A DNA stretch of 64,000 bases from Benincasa hispida. Taxonomy: Eukaryota; Streptophyta; Magnoliopsida; Cucurbitales; Cucurbitaceae. Positions 51,726 through 62,158 of this stretch are shown here, piece by piece. The notes under the pieces are model-generated. The model was given only the letters and a program-made list of their open reading frames with translations. It was not told the origin of the DNA and searched no databases. How positions within the stretch are numbered: the first letter of the stretch is position 1; each line of letters starts with the position of its first letter. The position numbers and the translations under genes are program-made. The stretch lies in assembly GCF_009727055.1 (NCBI RefSeq), contig NC_052353.1, forward strand, positions 43,976,444-44,040,443, read 5' to 3'.

Positions 51726-53119
51726 CTAGACTCTGTAGGTGACCTTCAAACACTTAGCCGTGAGGGCCTTTTTAAAAGGATCAACAATGTTTTGCTTAGA
51801 AGATATCTGGGTTACTATAATGTCTCCAATCTCCCGGAGAAGATGGTATTTGCGCTCAATATTCTTGTCGCGCTTGTGGCTTCTTAGTTCTCTTGAATTT
51901 GCAACTACACCACTATTATCACAATATAGGGTGATAAGCAGATGCATATTTGAAACGACTTCCAAATCTGTTAAGAATTTCCTTAACCATACTGCTTCCT
52001 TTGCTGCTTCACATGCAACTACGTATTTAGCTTCCATTGTGGAGTCCGCAATACAGTTTTACTTCACACTTCTCCATACTACTGCTCCTTTATTTAGAAT
52101 GAACACTGATCTCGATGTAGATTTTCTTGTATCCTTATCGGTTTGAAAACCAGAGTCAGTGTATCCAGTAAGGATCAAATCCTTAGTACCATACACGAGC
52201 ATGTAGTTCCTTGTTCTCCTTGAGGATATTTTTAACGGCAGTCCAATGTTGATATCCAAGATTGGACTGATACCTACTGACTATCCCTATTGCATAGCAT
52301 ATGTCAGGTCTGGTACATAACATTGCATACATCAGGCTCCCTACTGCGGAAGCATAGGGAATGCGTCTCATATCCTCAACCTCTTGAGGTGTCTTAGGAC
52401 ATTGATCCTTTGAAAAATGAATTCCATATCTGTAAGGTAACATACCTCTTTTGGAATTCTGCATCTTATACCTAGACACATTTTGTCTATATAAGTTGCT
52501 TGAGACATGGCTAGTGTTCTGTTCTTGCAGTTCCGAATAATTTGAATCCGGAGAACATATTGCACATTTCCCAAATCTTTCATTTGGAACTGCGTTGCTA
52601 GCCATTTCTTGATGTCAGTTAGGTAACCTACTTCATTCCCAATGAGTAGAATATCGTCAACATATAAAACTAAGAACACTATAGTAGAATTGACGATCTT
52701 CTTGTAAACACAAGGCTTCGTCAATATTCTGTACAAAGCCAATAAGATTTGATCGCAGTATCAAATCTTATATTCCAAGATCTAGAAGCTTGTTTTAACC
52801 CATAAATGGATTTTTGAAGCATACAAACCTTTTGTTCTTGACCCTGTGCAATAAACCCCTCTGGTTGAGCCATATAGATACTCTCCTTAAGATCGCCGTT
52901 TAGAAAGGTTGTCTTGACATCCATCTGCCAAATTTCATAGTCATAAAAGGCGGCAATGGATAAGAGTATTCTAATCGATTTAAGCATGGCAATGGGAGAG
53001 AAAGTTTCTTCATAGTCCACTCCCTCTCTCTGGGTATAACCCTTTGCCACAAGTCGAGCCTTAAAAGTCTGTACTTTACCGATTGGTCTGTTTTCTCTTG
53101 TAGATCTACTTACAACCAA
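51726..53119 (-). pseudogene. Copia reverse transcriptase / RNase H, copy B
   Basis: RT begins with [20 protein letters not shown], then [26 protein letters not shown] and [11 protein letters not shown] (53119-52721). The YVDD active site is at about 52,660 (LYVDDILLIGNEVGYL). The RNase H part has TGYTDSGFQTD, MEAKYVVACEAAKEAVWL and LYCDN, reaching 51,726. Frame changes occur near 52,740, 52,370-52,600 and 52,050. The sequence is close to that of copy 1, so the two copies are of one family. Confidence 0.87.
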
Positions 53120-53373
53120 TTGATTTTACATTATTTGGTTGATCTATAAGTTTCCAAACAGAATTGAAGTACATAAGCTCCATTTCGAGGTCCATGTCTT
53201 TGACCCACTGATCAGCGGACCACATCTTTCATCGCCTGTTTATAGGTCGATGGATCCTCTATGCCGTCATCAGGTACGACGACTTATGTTTCTATTAAAC
53301 CCAAGTAACGGTCAGGCTGATAAACAACCCTCCCACTACGTCGAGGCATTCTCAACTCTTGAGAAGGATGTGA

Positions 53374-54510
53374 CTAACAAGATATACTAGTTTTATCTAC
53401 TACTTTAGTAGATGAACTAGTTCTATCTATAGCGTCTTTAGAAATTTCATTCAATACTAGTCTACTGCGAGGTTGATGACTTCTTATGTGGTCTTCCTCT
53501 AAGAATGTGGCATTTGTCGATACAAATACCTTATTCTCTCGAGGATCATAAAATATACCACCTTTTATTTCTTTTGGATAACCTACAAATAGGCATAGTT
53601 TTGAACGATGTTCCAATTTTTTAGGATTTTGTACCAACATGTGTGCCAGGCATCCCCAAATCCTAAAGTGACGTAAACTGCCTTTACGCCCTTTCCATAG
53701 CTCATAAGGTGTTTCTGAAACACTTTTAGAGGGAACGTTATTCAAAATATAGACAGCAGTTTCTAATGCATGTCTCCAAAAAGAATCAGGTAACTCAGCA
53801 AAGCTCATCATTGAGTGAACCATGTCCAACAAGGTTCTATTTCTTCTTTCAGATACACCATTCTACTGAGGCATATTAGGTGCAGAGAGTTGTGACTTGA
53901 TTCCGTGTTCTATCATATAGTCTTGGAATCTTAAGTCCATGTACTCCCTACCTCGATCTGATCGTAGTGTCTTAATTGTTTTACCTAACTGGTTCTCAAC
54001 CTCAGCCTTATATTCTTTGAACTTTTCAAAAGAATGAGACTTGTGATGCATTAGGTAAATATGACTATACTTTGAATAATCATCAATAAAACAGATGAAA
54101 TATTCATACTCACCTCGAGCTTTGACATTCATCGGTCCACAGAGGTCCGAATGTACGAGCTCTAAGGGTATTGTGGCTCTGAGACCTTTTCCAGTAAAAG
54201 ACCTCTTAGTCATTTTTCCTTCAAGACAAGACTCTCATGGAAGTAAAGAATTGTCTTCTAACTGATTTAGGAGTCCATTCTTAACCAATCTCCCAATCCT
54301 TTTGAAATTTATGTGGCCAAGTCTCAAGTGCCATAGATAGGCATTAGAAGAAACTTTTTGTCTTTTATTCTGAGTTTCGACTGTTCTAAACATCTCAATA
54401 TTTAAGAAAAATTTTGCTTTAGTTGGTCTTAACTTATATAAGTTGTTTTCAAGTATAGCAAGAACAAATTTAAATACCTTTTCTGAAAATGAACGCTTCA
54501 TTAACTTCAA
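53374..54510 (-). pseudogene. Copia integrase, copy B
   Basis: The zinc-binding pre-integrase part (54510-54235) has YLWHLRLGHINFKRI. The core (54213-53863) has LELVHSDLCGP (first Asp), FICFIDDYSKYSHIYL and LRSDRGREY (second Asp). An in-frame TAG at 53863-53865 follows, then NGVSERRNRTLLDMV continuing in the same frame to 53,374 with HFRIWGC. Apart from that stop and the break near 54,220 the domain is well preserved. Confidence 0.88.
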
Positions 54511-54699
54511 AAGATATTTTATACATTTGTTCCAATATACATGTGATAAATATGAAATTCCATCTCATTTTAGGAGTATCAAAATATCTTTAAGTATGAT
54601 ATATCTATCGTTGAAAAACAACTTCAAGTCTCCCACTACTTGGGCCGAGACAACCTTTCATGTTCCAATCTTGAAGGTGATCTCGCCTTCTTCAAGTTT

Positions 54700-54981
54700 T
54701 TTCCAGGAACTAGTTTCCTGAAGAGAGAAGCAAATATGATTAGTGGCTCATGAATCTAATATCCAAGTTTAGGTATCAAACTCCACTAAACATGTTTCAG
54801 CAACTAGTAAATCATATTTACCTTGTGCTTCTTTCGAGGCAGAGGCCTGAGGACATTCCTCAGTTAAGACAAATCTCAGGTCATCTGTTACTAGTGTTGA
54901 ATTCAAATTTGTTTTCCATGTTGAGTAGTTGTCGCTATTAAGTTTTTCGGAAGCTAATAGTTGAACTAAAGAGCTAGTCAT
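54700..54981 (-). pseudogene. Copia gag with large internal deletion, copy B
   Basis: Starts MTSSLVQLLASEKLNSDNYS with the N-terminal gag pattern (LNSTLVTDDLRFVLTEECP). After about 53 residues it passes directly into the pre-protease segment LLVAETCLVEFDT. In copy 1 about 180 gag residues lie between the equivalent points. The protease motif just after this has stops within and beside DSG. The capsid-forming part is therefore missing. Confidence 0.8.
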
Positions 54982-57018
54982 GTTGAAAAGAAAAACATAT
55001 CCTTTTTAATAAAAAACATTAATGTTTTAAATCCAATCAAGTTTAGCAAAAAAACTAATAATGTACCCTTCATTATTATATTTTGCAACGATATTTCAAA
55101 AATTTAGAGTAACCTCCATCGAAGGGCAATCGATTATTCCTTTTTTGAACTAAGACTATCTTGACTTGATACTATCACCTGAATAACTCTTATTCCTATA
55201 GTAACTTAGTTATCGCTGCTTTGGTCAAGAATTTACTAACACTTAGTAATTCTCGTAAGTGTGACCCTCTATTTTCAGACCTCAAAGATTGGAATCATTA
55301 TGCTCCCGAAGTTGGAAAGACAAAAATGAAAACGGACCTGAGAGACCCTATCAATTTCTAGAGTTTACAGAGTTCTGAATCCTATAATACAACCCTCCGA
55401 TTGGTAAGGTCGCTCGAGGGTAGACATATAGGCGCATTATAGGAATCTCACGATGTGACCTAATGGAAGAGACCGTAGGATGTGTTGACACACTTCTTTC
55501 TCCCACTTACTATGAACAAATTCCCCTATTCACCTTGGTATTGACTTATGCAAACACTATCCGAATGGAATCCGCTCCCAGGGTGGTCCAAAGCCAAGCA
55601 TGAATCTCACGGTGTGAACTATTAGAGATGCAAGAGCTAAAAGTACATTACTTCTCTCCAGTTGAAATGTTCTAGACGGTTAGGGTATAAAATACTTAGC
55701 GATACATTTCGGCTAACTTAAACATATCCTAAGTCTTGGTGATTCATCCGAGTATAACTTTTATCCTGGATTTTTAACTTACGATGTCTAGGTGATAAAC
55801 AAATTTTATTACCTCACACCGCTCACACATGCTCATAAAACTAGTTTAACCTAACTTAGATGCCGACTCGATCTCTAGGTAGTAGGTGTTCCGTGAACCG
55901 TCAACTTAAAAACCTTCAACCTTAGTCATGTTTTCTGACTTTTTGCCAAGATCTTGTTGGGTGAGTTTTCTTATAACTTCGGTTTTACAAGATATCGACC
56001 TATTTTCTTTGAAAATTGGGATTGCTTGATGGTTAACCCTAAGTGAGCATGCATCTTATCTTTGTTATAGATTTTAGAAGTCTAGGTTATTTTATAAAAA
56101 TTATAAAATAAATTATAACAATTATAACCCTAGAGCATTCATCTATAACATGCTTCCTTCAATCAAACATGCTTTAATATAACACTTATATTAAAACTAA
56201 GCATGCATAGTAATTATTTTAAAACACTTATAACATACAACAAATGCATGTCACATGCTTTTCCTATGGTGGGGTTTTAAAACTATATGACATACTATAT
56301 GCACACATAATCAAACAACATTATACATCACATGCATAATAGGTAAACAACACTAAAGTGGACCGATTTTGGCATTAAAACCAAACAAATAACTAATTTA
56401 TTACAGAAATCAGCATCCAGCTTCCCGGAACCGGCTTCAAATACTTTGAATGATCTGGAATCGCTTAGAAACCACTCGAACCGACCCAAAAACACCAAAA
56501 ACCAAGTTGAACTGGTTAAACTGGCTCAACCAGGTCAAACGGTCCGGTCCAGATTGTTTGGACCGGCTGGTCAACGCGCGCTGGCACAGTCAACGGAAGC
56601 ATGGACGGGTCGGGTCGAACAGAAATCGCAGGCGCGCGGGCACTAGTCGGATCCGGACGGGGCAAGCGTGCGAGAAACCCGGGTTGGAGTGCTGCTCGGT
56701 TGGGTCTGGGAGCCTTCTCTCAGGTTTGGGAGCATTTTTAGGTTTGTGACCAAAAATCTTCAATTTTTGATGCTGTCCTCTCTCCCAGAACCGAGCAATT
56801 ACAGCCTTATTTCAACTATAATGACTATAACAAATTTACATACCCTTTTTCACACATTAATGCTTATAAACATGTGAGCAATTACAAATTTCCATAAGAA
56901 ATTTAAAGAAAAACAATGCCAAAATCATAATAAATCCACTTTAGTCCATATTTCATTCAACATTTGAATAGAAAGGAAAAAAACACACACCAAAAGCAAT
57001 TGAGCGTAATTAAAGCAT
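54982..57018 (-). mobile_element. Leader of copia copy B
   Basis: About 2 kb between primer site and gag. It contains the duplicated module (about 55,360-55,650), TATAACACTTATA-type repeats (56,100-56,330), and a strongly GC-rich patch (56,440-56,740) dense in ACCGG/GGTCAA words that gives spurious frames. Copies A and 1 do not have this patch. Copy A instead has CGATCG repeats in the comparable position. Confidence 0.7.
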
Positions 57019-57030
57019 GCTCAGATACCA
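57019..57030 (-). promoter_or_regulatory. Primer-binding site of copia copy B
   Basis: TGGTATCTGAGC on the - strand lies two bases after the LTR end. It matches the initiator-tRNA-Met complement used by plant copia elements (TGGTATCAGAGC) except for one base. Confidence 0.8.
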
Positions 57031-57032
57031 CA

Positions 57033-58986
57033 TGATGGAACACAAGACATACACAACGGAATAAGGATCTAATTACACTTTGATTGCTTCTAATTAATAG
57101 GAAAATAGCATGCAAATGAAGGAAAAATAGTAAATTAATTTGGATAGAATACAACCTTTGTAGCTCCCGAAAAATGCTTTTCCTCGTTGAATCTCGATCC
57201 AAACTCTTCTGAACCACCACTAGAGCTGACCTACTATTCTCTGGACTTAGAACCGGGTTATGAGATCTGATGGTTGAGGAATCCGAGAGAGAGCAAGAGA
57301 TGGAATTAGAAGATAGATTTTAGTTTGAGTTTGGGTTTTTATTTTTCAGCCCAATTTTGAAAACTATTTAGGCAAAAGTGGCAAAAGTTTTTCATCCAAT
57401 TTGAAAGCCCAAATTTATAGAAAAAAGTCATACAACAATTACATGAAACAAATTCATAAAAACCCAACACCTAGAATCCACTATCTAAGTGGGCTTAATG
57501 TCTCCACTATAAGCCGACACCTAGCCCACTATCTTGTTAGTGAAATTATCTAACAAAAGTTTAGATTTTCCCACTAACTTTAGTGAAAGGGCAAAATAGT
57601 CATTTTGTCAAAGTCAAACTTTGACCGAAAAGTCAACATTTTGATTTTTTATGTTTTTTCCCGTGTTGACTAATTTTGACCTCCCGAGCATGAATCCGCA
57701 TTCATTTTCTCAAAATTCAAATCACATTTGAATATAAGGTCGGTCAAAGTTTGACTTTTCAAAATCAAAAGTCAACTCTTTGACTTTTTACATCTTTGAC
57801 CATTTCCATTATTTTCGAGCTTCTGAATATGAACGTATTTATATTATTGATATTTAAATAACATTTAATCATTAAAGCTGTATCTATAAACTGAAAAATC
57901 GATCACTATATCACATATATTCGTCAGTTTCTCTCTCTTCACCTAATTTGAACAATTTGAATTATTCTATCATATTGTTCTAAGTTTATTTCATATGAAC
58001 TAATAAGGGAACCTAATGGACCTGTAGATCATGGGCTCTCCAACGATCCGAGATTAGCTGGCTAAACTCTTTAGACGAAGCTAATCAACATTCTTTAACT
58101 CACGGGTCATTCCACGATAGTTTCGTAGCTGTACTCCCCTCACTATAGATATATTTGTGTCCATTTGATATAACCATGATTAGTAAGCTTATCCTTCACA
58201 GGTTGTTCGTGATCTCGGTTGGGTCATAAAAACTGTTTTACTCCCAAAAGTACATCTTGTTCCTTAAGTTCCACTGATCCTCTAATGAACAATTGGTTTA
58301 AGGTCCAACCTATAAACTGAATCCCTCTCGGGCCAAGGAGAGGGTGGGGCCCCTTGTTCAAGACCTGGATTCAATACTAAAGGGAAAAACCTATCTACTA
58401 TCCCTATAATAGGTAGGAGTGAATTCCGTCTTGCACCCTATGTTCCCAGCTATCCACTTGATCTTACCCCTTAAATGGGAGGCTTATTGGACCAGCGATA
58501 ATGAGCTGCCCTCATCTATGCAGATCTAAGGATAATTCTAAGTGAACAGGAGTTCATAGTTAACTTAGGATTAAGATTAAGTTACCTAGATCATCAATCA
58601 ACGAAATAGTCAGTTTTATACATAAAACGACATTTAGAACGTAAAAAATGACTATTTCATGGTTCAGTCTTATGTAAACTCTTTACATAGGATGCCTCCA
58701 CTTTCATGTCTCCATATGAATGATTTAGGATCACATCGTTTGTACTAACTACAAAATGAGCCGCATCCATAGTGTCCCTAAAATAAGGCACCCAACCTTA
58801 TTCATATACTATATACCATTTTGGCTATATATTTGAACTTGATCCATATTTATGTCACTACATAAAGTTCAAACTACATTAAATAGCCTCAGGAACTTAG
58901 CTTATTGGATTCAAGATTAAAATTTCAATAACAATTTTATTGAAAAATAAAACATAATATGTTTGTTAATTTACAAACTACGAGTT
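57033..58986 (-). repeat. 5' LTR of copia copy B
   Basis: 1954 bp, starting TGTTGGATTTTATGTC at 58986 and ending TTCCATCA at 57033. It aligns by order of words with the LTRs of copies A and 1 in its first kilobase but is diverged, representing a subfamily close to the solo LTR at 25.2 kb (both share ATTTTATGTC..AAAACTCG). Confidence 0.85.
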
Positions 58987-60488
58987 TTAAGACATAAAAT
59001 CCAACAGTTCTTTGATTAGTATGGGTGAGAGTGGCCAAATTACCAACTCAACGAGTCTACCTTTTTGGGGATTTGTCTAATTAGGGAGCTAGGAACTCAG
59101 TTACACAAGACAAGACATCCTCTCTTTGGAAGAGAGGACCCAGTCATAGTAGGACTATGACTTATTGTTCATTAGAGGAATCAGTGGTATATAAGGAGTT
59201 AGATGTAACTACAGGGGCAAAATAGTAAATTGGCCCAACTGTACTTATGAGCGATCTTTGAAGGGTTGTCGCGCTGTTGATTGGTTGATATAGACACAGA
59301 AATATATCTGTAGTTAGAAGAGTGTAGCTGTCAGTCTTTAGTAAAGTGCTCAAAAGTTAACAGATGGTGGATCCCGTGACTAAATAGTTTAGTCAGTTAT
59401 TCACGTACCATTGGAGCTTCAAGCTACAGATCCATAAGGTCCCTTTGGTAGCTCAATGGATTCAAGTTGAGAATTAGTTCTTGGAGTTAGTTTGAGGTAT
59501 TCAAATTAACAAGAGAAAATTCAATTATATATGATATAATTGGTGTGATGTATGAGATACATCAAGTGGAGGAATTAATGTAAATATGATTTACATTAAG
59601 TACCTTAAAATAAAAAAAAGAACTATGGTTTATATGTTTCATGAGATGAAATATTAAAACTATAGGTTATAAATATAATATGTTAGGTTGGTTATCATAT
59701 TTATTTATAATATATTAATTATATGATAATTAATTTCTTTTTCTCTAAATACTGATTAAGTGGGAGGTTATTGGTGGTTTTATGGTAACCGTGAGATAAA
59801 AAGAAAAATTGTTTTACTAAATTTAGAAGTTACTTCATTCGGAAAGTTACTCACGGATAAGCTGTCAAGTGAAAGAGTTTCACTAAGCGATAGCTGTGCA
59901 TACACTAAACGATCGCTTACCTTTGACTATGCGATAGTCACTCAGCTGATCGTAGCTAAATGATCGAGTGACTAAGTCTATACGATAGGCTGCCATTTGC
60001 TACACCATTGAACATATTGTCTATATGATAGACAGTGTATTATCTCTCACTTACTCAATCGTTTACTCGATCGTAGCCCTTCAGTCTCTTCCTCAAACCA
60101 AAATCAGACACAACCCACAACTCCTGGATTCTCACACCGAGAATACAAAAGTAACCTTTGTGGTGGTGTCCTCACTCAGTTCATGGATCGAGTGAGACTC
60201 AATTGGTTTCATGGAGGCTGTGTTTGTTGTGTTCGTGCTATGTACCGGTCATTGCGTTCGAGTGTGCTGTTCTTGGACGCTTGAAGATTGATTGAGGGAG
60301 TCTTAAAGAATGGTTCTTCAAAGGTATGCCTCCTCTATCCCTTGTATCATCGTTTAGCATGTTGTAATTTCTTATTGTGCATGACCTATTAGTTTCTGTT
60401 TAGATTTTAATTGATTATGCTCATTCGAATCGAATTTGGAATGATCTCTTCTGCTGCTCATGGAAATCATCATGTTTGATTTTCTTCA
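58987..60488 (+). mobile_element. 5' LTR of copia copy A, second part
   Basis: Continues the LTR after copy B, starting with TTCTTTGATTAGTATGGG and ending TTTTCTTCA at 60488. With 50,987-51,527 it makes a total LTR of about 2.0 kb, equal to that of copy 1. The segment 59,900-60,070 carries the degenerate CGATCG repeats. Confidence 0.85.
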
Positions 60489-60490
60489 AT

Positions 60491-60503
60491 TGGTATCAGA
60501 GAC
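60491..60503 (+). promoter_or_regulatory. Primer-binding site of copia copy A
   Basis: TGGTATCAGAGAC two bases after the LTR end is the initiator-tRNA-Met primer site used by Ty1/copia elements. It fixes the orientation and the 3' boundary of the LTR. Confidence 0.88.
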
Positions 60504-61997
60504 AGGTTTTCCTGATATTCCATATTTCACTTTTGTTTTGAACTTCTTTTATAGTCATGGTGGGTTTTTAAGGTTTCTGCATTGCGTTTAAAAGTTAAAT
60601 GCGTTTGTGGATTTGCTGATGAATGTTTACGGGTTAATTGCCTCTGTTTAAAGCTTTCTTTAAGTTTACAAAGTGTTAATTTGTAAGGGCCTCTATGTTT
60701 TTGGGCATAATTAATAAGCATCGAGTCTGTATTCAAAGTGTTTGAATTTTGTTGAGTTGTTCGTGATGAAATTTTGAAGCATGGAGATGCAGTTCTCAGC
60801 GAGGAATAAGACCAAAGGTTGGTCGTTCTCGTGTAGCCTAAGGTAAACGATCGTTGAGATTTGGCTAAACGATCGTGTAGAAAAGTTCTGCGCGATCATC
60901 TAGTATTTATTAAACGATCGTTTAGCTAATGCTAAACAATGGGGTACAACATTTACTCTATTTCATAGCGTTGGTTGCTCGATCGCGTGGATGCTGGAGG
61001 CGAACGATCGTGTAGAGAATTTGATGCTCATATTTTAATAAAAGGCGTGTGCACTAAATGATTGCGTAGTTCAGCATGCCTCATCGCATAGTCACTAACT
61101 ATACGATCATGCGGTATACGATACCTTGCGCTTGCTTAGCGATTGTTTAGACGATTTTGCTTCACCGCATCATTGTCATTTAGTTGATCGCTTAAGGCTT
61201 GCGTTGCAAGATGCGTGCTGCACGATCACGTGGCTTTATGCTTCATCGCATAGTCAAAGGTACATGATCGTTGCTAAACGATCGTTTATGCTCACACAAC
61301 ATTGGTAAACGATTGAGTAAAGAGTTTACTCTCTTGTGTAGGCGATCACATAGTTTTGGTACACGATCAAAGAGACACATTTCTTTGCCCGAACAGTTCA
61401 AGACCTGGTTTGCTTATATGAATCGAGACTCATTGTGCTTTGTAATAGTTAGTTTTGTTTTTGAAAATTTTGAGGCTAATTATCCCGGTTCATCAACTTT
61501 TATTTAATATACATGAGATGTATGTTGTTAATATGCCATAGTGTATGACATATAGATTTAAAACCTACCTTAGGTTATACAATTATTCATGCATCATATA
61601 TTATAAGTGTTATAATATAGTTTCTGTCATGATGAATTACAAGAAAGCATGCACATGCATCATGAAATATAAGAGTTATAGTATAAGGGTGTATGGAAGT
61701 ATGTATGCTTGGTTCATTGTTGTGTTATATAAATGTTATATAAAAGTAACAATGAATGAACTGAAGGAAATAAAAAACGATGATTTCCATGAGTAGCGGA
61801 AGCAAGACTATTCCAAATTACAATCATGAATCAACAATACATTTACAGTCGACTTGAACACAAATGGTTATGCAAATTTACAGAAAAATTACAGCATGGA
61901 CATCAAATGTACAGAGGGAAAAACTGTACTAACAACGGCAGAAGTGTCTCCACGCTCCAATGTGCACTCTGATCGATCACAGCAACCACGAGCACCC

Positions 61998-62035
61998 CTG
62001 TCTCTTATACACATCTAGATGTGTATAAGAGACAG
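61998..62035. other. Sequencing-library junction adapter (artefact)
   Basis: The same 38-base double mosaic end. It is flanked by two near-identical blocks of about 70 bases, 61,926-61,997 and 62,036-62,105, both starting GTACTAACAACGGCAGAAG. Confidence 0.97.
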
Positions 62036-62120
62036 GTACTAACAACGGCAGAAGTGTCTCCACGCTCCAATGTGCACTCTGATCGAACAACAGCAACCAC
62101 GAGCGCTTGATCTACACGCC

Positions 62121-62158
62121 CTGTCTCTTATACACATCTAGATGTGTATAAGAGACAG
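62121..62158. other. Sequencing-library junction adapter (artefact)
   Basis: Third copy of the double mosaic end, 85 bases after the second. The sequence after it (CGAACACAGCGTGAAC) is not an obvious continuation of the sequence before it. Confidence 0.97.

Larger units (their letters stand above)
51533..58986 (-). mobile_element. Ty1/copia copy B, nested in the LTR of copy A
   Basis: In - orientation: 5' LTR 58986-57033 (TGTTGGATTT..TTCCATCA), primer site 57030-57019 (TGGTATCTGAGC), a long leader, truncated gag at 54981, pol 54510-51726, purine tract, and only about 43 bases of 3' LTR (51575-51533). The missing 3' LTR makes it defective. It is flanked by sequence of copy A on both sides. 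Confidence 0.85.

Noticed and set aside
56446..56749. GC-rich frames of 66 and 99 codons
   Set aside because: They overlap in different frames within the copia B leader, in a patch of short repeated words; no domain.
60840..61370. CGATCG repeats as a CRISPR array
   Set aside because: Repeat units are short, degenerate and irregularly spaced, and the DNA is a plant retroelement.
61998..62158. A bacterial Tn5/IS50 insertion
   Set aside because: Only back-to-back 19-base mosaic ends are present with no transposase or resistance genes; a library adapter explains it fully.
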